Positions 48,481-59,941 of a stretch of 64,000 nt of DNA are shown here, in pieces (position 1 is the stretch's first letter; every line of letters begins with the position of its first letter). The stretch lies in contig JABAKD010000009.1 of NCBI GenBank assembly GCA_012845835.1, forward strand, positions 9,672,785-9,736,784, given 5' to 3'. The position numbers were made by a program, and so were the translations under genes. Below the pieces are notes generated by a model. That model worked only from the letters and a program-made list of their open reading frames with translations. It ran no database searches and was not told the DNA's origin. Source of the stretch: Undaria pinnatifida. Its lineage: Eukaryota > Sar > Phaeophyceae > Laminariales > Alariaceae.

Positions 48481-51400
48481 GGAACCGGAATATATGACCT
48501 AAAAGCAAGAAAAAAAAATGTAAGGTCTTAAGAAGGCTGAAGCCATCACGGGTAGTTCGCGTCTCGCAAGAAAAAGTAGAATAATAACAGTAGAAGTACG
48601 GCCAGGTGGTACCTACTCCTACATATAAATATTATTTACATACCTGGTACACCTTTTTGTGTTATCTCTCAAAAAAAATTACCAGGTACATGCGCAGCAG
48701 GCAGTTGATGATAGCGCTAGATATGCTCCGCGCTTGTTTTACTTATTTTCTTTGTTTTGGCGTAGAAAATGTGCGCCCCCTGTCCGTGTCGTGTCAACCC
48801 GAACAACACCAAAAATCCTCACCCGGTGATTTGGTACTTGCGCTGAGGAGTGATCACATCATGCACATTCGTACACACTTCAAAGTAGTATTGCTCACAC
48901 GTACTTGTGCGTGAGATTTATTTTATTTCATTTGATCGTAGAGTTGCACCTAATAAAAACATCCGCACGTGGGAGAAAGTGAAAAAACACTCCGACAACA
49001 ATTATAGTAGTACGTAGTAGTACCTGGTCCGTGTGGCCATTCGAGCTCTCCATCCGCTTTAGTTGCAGAATATTTTATAATATATACTCGTACTTGTAGG
49101 TATATCTTTCTAATAATGCTGAACTTTAGGACGGACTCGGATGGAGAGCGCATGAAACACGATAAAACGGTCAGGTTGGTCGAGTGTCAGGTTTTAGGTT
49201 TTAGTCGTCAAGAAAACTGAAACCGTCAAGAAAGAATGCCTCTAGATCTCCATGTTTTTTTCCCCTCGATCCTCTCCAGGTCTTATGTCTCATAGTGTGA
49301 CCGCAGAGCTCGCGTCTGTCTGCTCTATCTGCAATGAGGTATCAGCACGGACACTGGTTGTACTGGATGAAGATAAATGGGTAGAAATATCCGTGTGCAA
49401 ACAACACACGCACCCGAGATTGACTCATCCCCTCGCCCCAAACTCCGAACTGCCTCGCAACAATACTAAAACCCAATCTCACCCAACGAGAAAAAAAGTT
49501 TGCGCCGCATCATTTTCCGCCCGCGGAGCCATCAGCCTTGGAAACCGCCCCGTCCTTGCTTCCCTCACTACGGCGTACCAGGCAAGGAGTAGTATGGCAT
49601 GTCAGCAATCAGAGGCTGCCGATCCCCCCTAAGTGTCACCATTGCTGTTGTTGCGTTGGTAACAACGACGATGGCGATGGGAAAAGCTGTAGCGGAGACG
49701 GTCGTCGGCGGCGGCGGCAGGAGCAGACGCGAAGGAAATATACGCGCGGCTTGGGCGGGATCTTCGCGAGCAGATACAGCCTTCCCTCTTTCGCACCTGC
49801 ACTTCTGCCTCGGCTGCCCGGACCCCAGTACGGAAGGATCTCTGGGTGAGCGCTTTTAACTTTCAACGTCGGCATTGATTTGCGCTGTGAAAGGTCCCTC
49901 TGCAAGATTTCGAGTACCCACCTACACCCTCCTCATACTTGTATCATGGTCGGATCTCGGAGGGATCTGGATCTTCGTACTTTGTACCAAATTGTAAAAA
50001 ATGCCAGTCGTGTGAAAAGTATTTCGAGACGTCTGCGTGGTTGTGTCTGCGGGTTCCTACCCCACGCAGAGATATAGCATGATGCGTTAACCACGCAAAG
50101 TTAATGATAGCCACTTCCATTCAGCAGCAACAACACAGCCTGTTTACAATACGAGTATTGTCTCGATGCTCTGCTCATAATAGGTTGAATCCTCACGAGT
50201 ACGAGCCTCAGTTGGCTCGCAAAACAATTGTCCACCCGGCACAGAACCGTCACTGCAGCAGCAACGCTCGCGGAAGACACCCACGCGGTTGTCCCGCTGG
50301 AGCCGGCCTTACTTGTAGGAGCGTGTCGGTGTCTTGGGGAGTGAAATCTATCACCAACTCGTCGCGCTACAACGCCCAACGTGACAAAAGTCTCAGCTAT
50401 ATTGCCGTCAGCGAGCTCGTTCGGTCGGCCGCCTCGGTGCGGTCACTTTGTCAACTCGAAGACGAGAGCTCAGAAGCTCACTGCGCCTTCTACGATCAGC
50501 CATGACCTGCCAATGACCTTGGGAACGACCCTGCTCAGTCTCGCGCGCTCGCGAGTGATGGCACAGCTCGAGCGGTGCCGCTGCTCGATCCTCTACACGT
50601 TTGTACCTAAATTTTGTTTTTTTCCCTAAAACAGCTGCAAAACCTAAAGGCCAGTTTTTCCGGGGGTGAAAAATTTAGATTTTTCCCGAAATGTTTTTTT
50701 TTCGGGGAAAACCGAAACTTTCGGTAAAACCCGAAATATTAGCGCTTCGTTAGGAACGACCCTTAAGCTAGCTTTCGACGATCGTACGTCATTTTTATAT
50801 AATAGTACAAAACTCCTTTGGGATTGGCAAACGTGCCAAACAATAATCGTGATCACAGCTTCGTCCACACGAAGCAGCCCGGCCTGCTGCCGGGGTAAGC
50901 GATATTTTCGAACGACACCATGCAGCATGAGCTGTGAGACACTTGCACTGAAGCATGGTGATATTAATAGTTAAACTGTTGCACGTTTACACTCGACGCT
51001 TGATATTATAGCAACCAGCGTTCCTTAGGTCGATATTATACGTTTTTACCCCGTATGGGCTAAGTTTCGTTTACTCACATTACTTTGAAGTCACTGCTGT
51101 TCAACGAGCAGCTCGTAAAATAGCTGTGCCGCCGAGGAAGATCGGAAGTTGGATTGCCAGACTGACAGCTGCCTAAAGTTACATCGAGATCTTGAAGTTG
51201 CCGTAAGAGGTACGTCGTAGTATAGTCTACAAGGGCTTCGCTCGCGGGCGGCTGGGCGCCGCCCGCTACGCTTGCGGAAGGAGGAATAGACATTCAGTAG
51301 AAAGGCGGAAAAGAAGCACAAATGGCGCAACTGGCGACTTGAAAATGCCAAGAGGTCCATATATAGTACAACGGTACAGGATAGAGACGATTATGATTAT

Positions 51401-51937
51401 GAGTTTGTTATTATCATCCATTCGCCCAATCCATGATGGGCAAGTCGGAGGACTTCCTTGGCATATCCTTCCACCTCTCAGGTAGCGCCTATGTAGGTCC
51501 TGTACACTTCAATAGCTCTCTCTCTAAGTCGATCATCAACAATAAATTATCGCAGTGCATAAACACCAGGCACGCGCTTGTCAAGGATAGAGACAGGAAA
51601 ACTACAACTTAAGATGTAAAGGAGCGCAGTGCCAAAAAAAACATGCTGGAAGCAGGAACTTGAACGCACACACCGCAAACATGTGAAGTACATTTGTATT
51701 CCTGAAAGACGAAGAGCACGCATTTAGGCATAGTTCTCAAAAAACGATGCTGGTATTATAAACCACAACTTAACGTTCTATAAAGAACGTGCTGTCAACA
51801 TTGCTTCCGAAGGAGCATGCAGGCTTGCTTGGACTCTTCCTCCTCAGCGGAGGTACCCAGCACCTTGCACTCTTGTTTTTTGTCGATGGTCTTGTGGATC
51901 TGTCCACAAACGTTGAAGCAGGGCGGGAGAACGTCGA
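48481..51937. other. Intergenic, no supported gene
   Basis: Contains the dispersed repeat at 49300-49415, TACCTGGTA motifs near 48641 and 48680, and an AAACCGAAACTTTCGG-type repeat at 50650-50750. Minus frames at 51075-51360 are open in two phases with no consistent splice sites. I see nothing I can call. Confidence 0.5.
49300..49415 (+). repeat. Dispersed repeat shared with 17078-17190
   Basis: GTGACCGCAGAGCTC, CAATGAGGTATCAGCACGGA and CTGGATGAAGATAAATGGGT. Lies downstream of SEC24. Confidence 0.65.
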
Positions 51938-52313
51938 TAAGTGTCAAGGAATTAGTGGGGTATTAGTCCGTTTGACCACTTGCACAGGTTAACCAATAGC
52001 TTACCCAAACTAAGCCTTATAACACTCTCCCCCCCTTAAACGGCGGGATAGAAGGTCGGCCGTATATACGGGCGGACCTGTCATTTATCCAAGCCGTTTC
52101 ATTTCCTGGGTAAGCCGGGGAGAGTATTTTTCAAGTTCGCCATGGGAAAATCTGAAAAAGTTTATTATGGTGGATGTGGGGATCGAACCCACGACCCGAA
52201 AACCCATGGTCTGTCGACGACGCCATTTGTTAAGGTATTAGTGGGGTACTTTTAGTCCGTTTGACTACTTGCACAGGTTAACCAATAGCTTACCCAAACT
52301 AAGCCTTATAACA
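51938..52313. mobile_element. Short LTR-like (TRIM/SMART-type) element remnant
   Basis: A stretch starting TGTCAAGGAATTAGTGGGG at about 51938 is repeated directly as TGTTAAGGTATTAGTGGGG at 52229. About 75 bp match, including GGTTAACCAATAGCTTACCC. Between them a TGG at 52169 begins a tRNA-complementary stretch, positioned like a primer-binding site. A diverged copy lies alone at 13310-13520. No polypurine tract or gag/pol is visible, so the class is an inference. Confidence 0.45.
52169..52230 (-). other. tRNA-like sequence (pseudo-tRNA or primer-binding site)
   Basis: The minus strand has a perfect T-arm, GTGGGTTCGATCCCCAC (52176-52192), followed by a 3' end reading CATCCACCA. The anticodon-arm region has mismatches and no matching 5' acceptor strand is found, so this is not an intact tRNA gene. 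Its place between two direct repeats favours a retroelement primer site or a tRNA-derived remnant. Confidence 0.5.
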
Positions 52314-52549
52314 TAAGTATGTGTAAAAAAGTATTCGTACTTCTCTCCAGCAGACGTCGTAACCATCCAAATTATTGGAGCTCCTTACGCTTTTAGTAAT
52401 TGTTGTGGTATTGTTGTACTTGCTCTTGGTACTTGGAAAAAGAGCCGCACTTCATAGACTATATCCGCACGCCATCCCCTAGTCTTGAGCAAGAGACATG
52501 GATGTCTCGACTCGTGACACACAGGACGCAAGATAAGAGTAGAACGTAC

Positions 52550-52717
52550 CTCGATGTCGAACGCCCTCGTGGCACCGTGGGAATGGAATGCGGGATGTAT
52601 ATCGAGCAAGTGGTCGCCTGCCTTCTTCAGGAGGTCACCGACCTTGATGTCGTCGGTGCACTTCGTGTTTATGTCCTCGCCGACTTGGCGGCCCTCGGCG
52701 GCTGCTTCGCAGGGATT
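52550..52717 (-). CDS. 56-residue exon, tandem copy 1
   Basis: Same exon with one substitution (Gly to Asp in KCTGDI versus KCTDDI). Splice sites are intact. No downstream exon was identified between here and 48 kb. Confidence 0.55.
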
Positions 52718-53479
52718 CTGCAAACGACAACAACGGATGGGAATACCTTGCGTTCAGTGAATGTTCAAAATAGTAAGGCCACGTAGCTGTCGTCGATTTC
52801 CAAAGTTGGAAAGGAAGTCGTACAATTTAACACTGCTGTTGTAATGAAAGCGGTCGTTTATGGGCAAAGCCCTGCCTGGTACCACAACGTTGCTAACACC
52901 TATGAAACCACCACTGGGACAGGAACGAACGGGATTCACAGTCGCAACTGGTAAGCGTAAGCCCCGGTATATTGCTATATAAGGCCTACCGGCGGAATAC
53001 CGACAACGAAGGGTAAGAGACAGTACCTGCTGTATATATTGTTCGGTACTACTCTATTACTGCTGCTATCAACACTATTACGACCGACGTGTACTGCGAT
53101 TCCTGAAGAGGTTGCGCACCCTACTTGTACTCGTTAATACAAAGAGTTCATGTGGTTGTATGAAAAATGAGTAACAGTAGTAGTACACCGCGTCACTACA
53201 TGAACAACTCGCTAACCCCAATCACGGGACTGCTCTCCAGCATCACCCAGGTTAACTTCAGCTTCTGTTTACTGCTATATATCAACCTCCAGTGTGTACT
53301 GCTATTGGAGCTCCTTTCGCTGTTAGTAATTGTTGTGGTAGTGTTGTACTTGCTCTTGGTACTTGGAAAAAGAGCCGCACTTCATAGACTATATCCGCAC
53401 GCCATCCCCTAGTCTTGAGCAAGAGACATGGATGTCTCGACTCGTGACACACAGGACGCAAGATAAGAGTAGAACGTAC

Positions 53480-53647
53480 CTCGATGTCGAACGCCCTCGT
53501 GGCACCGTGGGAATGGAATGCGGGATGTATATCGAGCAAGTGGTCGCCTGCCTTCTTCAGGAGGTCACCGACCTTGATGTCGCCGGTGCACTTCGTGTTT
53601 ATGTCCTCGCCGACTTGGCGGCCCTCGGCGGCTGCTTCGCAGGGATT
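53480..53647 (-). CDS. 56-residue exon, tandem copy 2
   Basis: Same exon one 930-bp unit further left on the strand map, identical in protein to copy 3. Because the length is a multiple of three, all copies could be spliced in series without a frameshift. Confidence 0.55.
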
Positions 53648-54409
53648 CTGCAAACGACAACAACGGATGGGAATACCTTGCGTTCAGTGAATGTTCAAAA
53701 TAGTAAGGCCACGTAGCTGTCGTCGATTTCCAAAGTTGGAAAGGAAGTCGTACAATTTAACACTGCTGTTGTAATGAAAGCGGTCGTTTATGGGCAAAGC
53801 CCTGCCTGGTACCACAACGTTGCTAACACCTATGAAACCACCACTGGGACAGGAACGAACGGGATTCACAGTCGCAACTGGTAAGCGTAAGCCCCGGTAT
53901 ATTGCTATATAAGGCCTACCGGCGGAATACCGACAACGAAGGGTAAGAGACAGTACCTGCTGTATATATTGTTCGGTACTACTCTATTACTGCTGCTATC
54001 AACACTATTACGACCGACGTGTACTGCGATTCCTGAAGAGGTTGCGCACCCTACTTGTACTCGTTAATACAAAGAGTTCATGTGGTTGTATGAAAAATGA
54101 GTAACAGTAGTAGTACACCGCGTCACTACATGAACAACTCGCTAACCCCAATCACGGGACTGCTCTCCAGCATCACCCAGGTTAACTTCAGCTTCTGTTT
54201 ACTGCTATATATCAACCTCCAGTGTGTACTGCTATTGGAGCTCCTTTCGCTGTTAGTAATTGTTGTGGTAGTGTTGTACTTGCTCTTGGTACTTGGAAAA
54301 AGAGCCGCACTTCATAGACTATATCCGCACGCCATCCCCTAGTCTTGAGCAAGAGACATGGATGTCTCGACTCGTGACACACAGGACGCAAGATAAGAGT
54401 AGAACGTAC

Positions 54410-54577
54410 CTCGATGTCGAACGCCCTCGTGGCACCGTGGGAATGGAATGCGGGATGTATATCGAGCAAGTGGTCGCCTGCCTTCTTCAGGAGGTCACCG
54501 ACCTTGATGTCGCCGGTGCACTTCGTGTTTATGTCCTCGCCGACTTGGCGGCCCTCGGCGGCTGCTTCGCAGGGATT
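54410..54577 (-). CDS. 56-residue exon, tandem copy 3
   Basis: 168 nt, exactly 56 codons, phase 0, with acceptor TTGTCGTTTGCAG and donor GAG|GTACGT. Contains EGRQVGEDINTKC, VGDLLKKAGDHLLDIHPAFH and ATRAFDIE. Identical to copy 2. Family not recognised. Confidence 0.55.
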
Positions 54578-55625
54578 CTGCAAACGACAACAACGGATGG
54601 GAATACCTTGCGTTCAGTGAATGTTCAAAATAGTAAGGCCACGTAGCTGTCGTCGATTTCCAAAGTTGGAAAGGAAGTCGTACAATTTAACACTGCTGTT
54701 GTAATGAAAGCGGTCGTTTATGGGCAAAGCCCCGCCTGGTACCACAACGTTGCTAACACCTATGAAACCACCACTGGGACAGGAACGAACGGGATTCACA
54801 GTCGCAACTGGTAAGCGTAAGCCCCGGTATACTGCTATATAAGGCCTACCGGCGGAATACCGACAACGAAGGGTAAGAGACAGTACCTGCTATATATATT
54901 GTTCGGTACTACTCTATTACTGCTGCTATCAACACTATTACGACCGACGTGTACTGCGATTCCTGAAGAGGTTGCGCACCCTACTTGTACTCGTTAATAC
55001 AAAGAGTTCATGTGGTTGTATGAAAAATGAGTAACAGTAGTAGTACACCGCGTCACTACATGAACAACTCGCTAACCCCAATCACGGGACTGCTCTCCAG
55101 CATCACCCAGGTTAACTTCAGCTTCTGTTTACTGCTATATATCAACCTCCAGTGTGTACTGCGACTGGTGCTGAGGTATCATGCTGCTGTGTTATTTATT
55201 ACTGCATGGACCATTTTTACAACCCTGGCTGACCCCCGTGATGAGACTTGCCCGTTTTCATTGCGTCTTACATGTATAGATACCACGTAGTCGTAGTCGT
55301 ACATCCAAAACGTGTGTTTATATCACAGCACAAAGCGTCACTGCATGAACCACTTGTTCAACCCCCGCTTACCCCGATGACGGGACTGCCCCGTACTCGT
55401 AGTCGTACATACATGAAGTAAGTGTGTTTGGCTGTACGTATGAAAAAGAAATCGCATCACACAGCGTCACTGCAAAGGTCTACTCGTAGACCTGAGTACT
55501 TGTACAATTCCCGCTTACACCGCGATGACGGGACTGCCCCGTACACGTATCATACTCGTACATGCAAAAGTGTCTTTGTACGCATGAAAAAGAAATCACA
55601 GCACAACAACAGAAATGTAACTCAC

Positions 55626-56082
55626 GTTTCGTCAAGCTCTCAGCTCCTTCGTTAGGGACGCCGATCGAAGGTGAATCACAGGTGTCCGCGTCACACCAGT
55701 CACACACACGAGGGTTGTCGCCGCTTCCCCAGTGCTTCTTGTTAAGGTTATGAAAAGCTTGGCACGTGGAAGGCTCGTCACTCCTGCAGGTGTCGCAGAC
55801 AGCGTACTGGGAACTCCTGTTTCTCCTATTTCGTGCGATGAGGAAGCCGTCACAACCCTTGCTCGGGCACGGCCAATCAGGATTGCCAGAAGAAGCTGAG
55901 TCCCGTTCTTGCCCGACCAGCTTCCACACGCCTGATCCTGAACCTCCACCACCCCCACTGTTGGCGGAGCCTCCTCCCGCACTAGCCTTGGTCCGCTTCG
56001 CAAATTTCAACTTCAAATTGTTATTGCCGATCCGGCAAATTTCAAATTCAAATTGTTTGCAGCCGTCAACGGCAATTCCCTC
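55626..56082 (-). CDS. Cys-rich exon of an unrecognised gene
   Basis: Minus-strand open stretch ending at a consensus donor (C|GTGAGTTAC, phase 1). A Gly/Ser-rich linker (residues GGGSANSGGGGGSGSG) is followed by a Cys-rich region: CPSKGC, CDTC, CDWCDADTC. The spacing suggests zinc binding. There is no ATG in frame; the frame is open back to a TGA near 56086, so the 5' edge (an AG in that area) is approximate. I do not recognise the family. It may be the upstream part of the gene carrying the triplicated 56-residue exon, but the phases (1 versus 0) require at least one unseen exon between them. Confidence 0.45.
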
Positions 56083-56089
56083 TCAACAG

Positions 56090-57290
56090 CCAGCAATTGG
56101 CCAACTTCAAATAAAAGTACAAAAAAGAAGTTGCTGAAAAAGCAAAATAAAAATATCAGAGAGCAAGCAGTAAAGATCAGAGAATGAGAGCTAAAAAGTA
56201 AGTAAGAATGAGACTAGGGAAAGCAAGGAAGGCAAGGAACTTCGGGACGGTTCTTTTCCCCAGCAACTAATTTTCTTTTCGGCAATTACGTGCTGAGAAG
56301 GGCTGAGAGGGGGGAGGATATGCCGAGCGAGACGTCCGAAGGGGGCGAGGTCTAGGTATATAGTTGTATAGATGAGTTAGGATATTCACAACCCCCCCTG
56401 GTCCCGTCTCTTTCCGCCCCCTGTTCCTGAACTCTCGTCGGTTCATCGTGACCAATCCTATCTGGCCCCCAGAGAGCCCCTTGCAAATGCATTACCAGCT
56501 TCTTATGCATCGTGATCAGTTATCAGTGCTGCTCGAGCTGCCTCACCACAGCTCCGTGCCAGCCCCCGGAGGCCGTCATCATTCCGACGACAATCATCAT
56601 TAGACGACCTGATCTAGGGCAGTCATTGTCAGATGATCTGAAGACGGGCCTCACCATCGGTGGACGACCTAAGCACTGACAGGTTACGGTCCACGTTGTT
56701 AAGCGCTGTACAGCACGCACCACGCACTACCTTTACAGAAGCTGCTGAGCTGCGGAACCTCCCCCCCCCGTATCCTACAACGAGCCACTGACACTTCTGT
56801 GATTGCTGCTTTTTTCGATCAAGACATTTCCAGGAATAAACCTTCGAGTGAACTTCTACGTTAGGTCGACTCGTCACGCTTCAAGCTACCACTAAAGCTC
56901 TGCCTCGACGAAACGACGCTGCACGCGTGGGTGTGCTGCTGCTTCTTTGAACCCAAGACCGAGATAGCCTCTACTGCTTGTCGAGAGAACGACATACCAT
57001 CGACTCAAGCAACCCTGTTTCTCGCAGTCCTATGAGTTTTCCACTTATCTCTGGGACTGCTATTTGCAGACAATAACCGAAAACGTGCTCTTTTGGGGCT
57101 GATTCTTGATTGATTGGCAAAAAATCCACCTGGACAGGCCTCACAGCCTTACGTACGGAAGGGCACCAGATTAGCGAGTGATATTGAATTTACAGAATGC
57201 ACGCAGGACGCGGACACGCAAGGGCGCACAAGAAAGAAAAACTGAACCCACGCCCCCCCCCCGTCAGCCGGTCTAAACATTTTTTGGGGG
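56090..57290. other. Intergenic, no supported gene
   Basis: AT-rich near 56100-56270 (AAATTCAAATTG strings beside the Cys-rich exon), then degenerate GATGATCTGAAGACGG-type repeats at about 56580-56690. No ORF with good coding features. Confidence 0.4.
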
Positions 57291-57295
57291 GGGGG

Positions 57296-58094
57296 CAGAC
57301 GACAGAAAGCGGTATACCGCAACCATTCCGCGCCACCGTGCGGTACAGCAGAATACACATTTGTTGTCACCCCTATCCGCGACGCTGATTGGTCAACTCA
57401 GTCTCGTGCCGGTTCTTGACCCCAACTCCTTGCGGTACATCATACCGCGGCTCTTCAGCTCAGCCGTCACCGTTTTCTGACGTTACCCATATCGCTTTTT
57501 GTCGGAAAATTTTACGATGCGGACCGACTTTGCCCGAGGCTCAGGACGGCCGGCAGCCTTTCAATTTCCGACCGAATCTCAACTGTGGGCGCCACGTCAT
57601 GTAGCATGCATAAAACTGCGCGCCTTCATGTTTCGGATCTCTTCTGAGCAATCATTGCAACACCCCTTGGGCGGCACACGGCACAAACCGCCGCTCAACC
57701 ATACATAGCTCGCACAAACTACATACACGTATGTATGCATGGCGGAGAAAGGGGTGGGGAAAAGGGACAAAAAGATAGTGGCAGTCCCGCTAAACGTGGC
57801 GCCCATGGTTGAGATTCGGTCGGAAATGGAAAAGCTGTGGGCCGTCAAGCGCCTCGGGCAAAGTCGATCCGCATGGTGTATTTTCCGACAAAAAGCGGTA
57901 TGAGTCACGCCAGAAAACGGTGACGGCCGAGCTATGAAGCCGTGGTATGATGTACCTTAAGGGGTTGGTGTCACAAACCGGTATGAGGATGAGTTGACCA
58001 ATCAGCGTCGCGGCTCGGGGTAAAAACAAATGTGTATTCTGCTGTACCACACGGTGACGCGGAATGGTTGAGGTATACCGCTTTCTGTCGTCTG
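57296..58094. mobile_element. Fold-back element with about 300-bp arms
   Basis: The left arm starts CAGACGACAGAAAGCGGTAT (57296) and the right arm ends with its reverse complement (58094). The arms (to about 57595 and from about 57795) match imperfectly over most of their length around a spacer of about 200 bp. There is no clear target duplication beside the G-run, and no coding capacity. Confidence 0.85.
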
Positions 58095-58783
58095 ACCTTT
58101 TTCTTTGCTCAAGACAAAGCATTTATTTCGAAGCCTTTGCTGTCGATTGTTGACATCAAATATCAGGTTGGTCAGCAAGGTAGTATTGTCGAAACGATAC
58201 ACCTAAACCGTACTTACGTGCGTTGTCGTGTGTTATTGCTAATCGAAATTTGCATTCCAACTTATTCGGCAAAAGTTGGGGAACGAAAGGGCGTGCTTGA
58301 CACTAGCTCGACGGTTCGTCTTTTTTTGTTGTAGAATCAATTGGAACCGTCCACACGCTGTCCACAACCCAAATAACGCTACTTGAATGGACGCCACAGA
58401 CAGGAAAACGACGTCTGTATCTATAAAACGCAGCAACTCGGAACAGCCCATAACACTTAGATTATCCTCCAACATGCCAACCACTTTGCCCCCGTTCTTC
58501 GGCCAATTTCGACCGTAACAATAATCGCTGCGTTCAGAGAGGGAAACATGTTGACGCGTTTTGTCGCAATTGTTCTCCCCTCTCCCGCCCCCAGAAGGGC
58601 GCCCCCTCCTCTCGAACTCAATCTACTTCCTTCCACGTCCCCTTCTGATACCTAACCCGGCCTTTCATTCTTATGGACATAATTTCGTTAGAGTTGTCCA
58701 TCCCCGACCGTCCCCGCGGCCGCCCCCGCCCCCTCCCCGTTGGTTTCTTCTTCTTCTTTTTCTTCTTCTTGCACACCGGCGTA

Positions 58784-59258
58784 CCTAAATTACTCCTAAG
58801 GAATTTTCATTAAATTTTGGCGATAAACAGGTATGCTCAAGAGCCTCAATCCTGGATGAAAAAAACAGCAACGAAAAACCACCGCGATGGATGGATCTGC
58901 GGGTCCGGTGTGGACAGAAAATTGGTGAGGCTAAAGGTTGGAGCGATCAGAAGATCGAAACGCACGCAGCCCCACGGAGGCACAAGTGAGTACATTGTGG
59001 AACACTACTACAATAATGTACTACTATAAATGTAGTGTATGTTCCACGATTTACTCACTTGTGCCTCTGTGAGGCTGCGTGCGTCTCGACCCGCCGATCG
59101 CTCAAATCTTTAACCTCGCCAAAGTTCTGCCCACACCCGCAACTCTATTCTCCACAGTCGGCTTTCGGTGCTATTTTTCTCATCCTGGATTGAGGCTCTT
59201 CTTGAGCAAACCTTTCTATCGCGAATATTGAATGAAATTTCCTTAGGAGTAGTTTAGG
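58784..59258. mobile_element. 475-bp TA-flanked fold-back MITE (Stowaway/Tc1-mariner-like)
   Basis: Terminal repeats CCTAAATTACTCCTAAGGAA (left) and TTCCTTAGGAGTAGTTTAGG (right) are flanked by TA at 58782-58783 and 59259-59260. The arms are about 200 bp with several mismatches and meet near 59020. TA duplication and lack of coding are typical of mariner-type MITEs; the superfamily call is inference. Confidence 0.85.
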
Positions 59259-59704
59259 TAAGCCGATGTGTGTCCCTTAAGTCAATTAGTTCAACACACC
59301 CGTGCTCTCCCCGAAGCAGTAGTAGCCTCCGATTTTTGCACGACCGCTACTCATTTTTCCACGTACTGCTTGCTACTAACATGCTACAATAGTAGCAGGA
59401 ACCAAAGTTTAACCCTCTTGCGCGCGTGCGACACACGATGTGTGCTGTTTGACTCTTCATGCTTCTTTGCCTCGTCGGCGTTGACACCCGAACCATCGCC
59501 GAAGGTTTGCCACACCCCCAAACCAGCACCACATCTTCTCTGCTTCCTCAGCTTTGCTTCCCGCAGTGAGAATCTACCCACCCCTGCTAATCGAAGGGTG
59601 ATGCTGCTGTACCTGACGCTGTCGCCGGCCCATCTTCGGTGGAGTTCATGGATCGAAAGTGTGTGCTCGCGCGCGCTGAGACTAAAGATTGGAATTTAAA
59701 TTCG

Positions 59705-59941
59705 CTAAACAGGCCGAACAACCACCCCCAGCAGCATCCATAGCAGCAGCTGCTCCATCTTTTTTGATCGCTTGGTGAGGCAGTAGGTGATGCCACACAG
59801 CCAAGCATCTGGATTTTCACTTATATTCAAAGCGGCTTGCACACAAAGGTTGTGCAATATAACCTTGCATTCCGAGCAGAACCGGTTTCCGCCCTCAAGA
59901 AAAGGGTACTTGCAGTCTGAAAAGAGACCACACGCTACCAT
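59705..59941 (-). CDS. Small Cys/His-rich ORF, possibly a transposase C-terminal zinc finger
   Basis: 78 codons from the ATG at 59941 to TAG. The pattern C4-x5-C10, then C22-x2-C25-x4-H30-x2-C33, reads RFCSECKVILHNLC in its second half. This C-x2-C-x4-H-x2-C form is like the short zinc-binding tails of PiggyBac/DDE_Tnp_1_7-type transposases, but RING/PHD-like fragments are also possible. The frame is open upstream to a TTG at 59980, so it may be the last exon of something longer. No transposase core is visible upstream. Confidence 0.35.
   Translation of the reverse strand: MVACGLFSDCKYPFLEGGNRFCSECKVILHNLCVQAALNISENPDAWLCGITYCLTKRSKKMEQLLLWMLLGVVVRPV

Larger units (their letters stand above)
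52373..55162. repeat. Three tandem copies of a 930-bp unit
   Basis: Copies at 52373-53302, 53303-54232 and 54233-55162. They differ at only a handful of positions, for example near 52387, 52649, 54733, 54831 and 54892, so the duplications are recent or homogenised. Each unit contains one complete exon with both splice sites plus flanking intron. An assembly error is the alternative. Confidence 0.97.

Noticed and set aside
51075-51360. Minus-strand exon continuing the triplicated-exon gene
   Set aside because: Open in two frames, but I could not find an acceptor/donor pair in phase with the 56-residue exon.
52169-52230. Functional tRNA gene
   Set aside because: Only the T-arm and 3' end are sound; no matching 5' acceptor strand, and a mismatched anticodon arm.
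52754-52939. Second exon inside each 930-bp unit (61 open codons)
   Set aside because: It ends in a stop before any usable donor, and the remaining gap to the 56-residue exon (about 29 nt) is too short for an intron.
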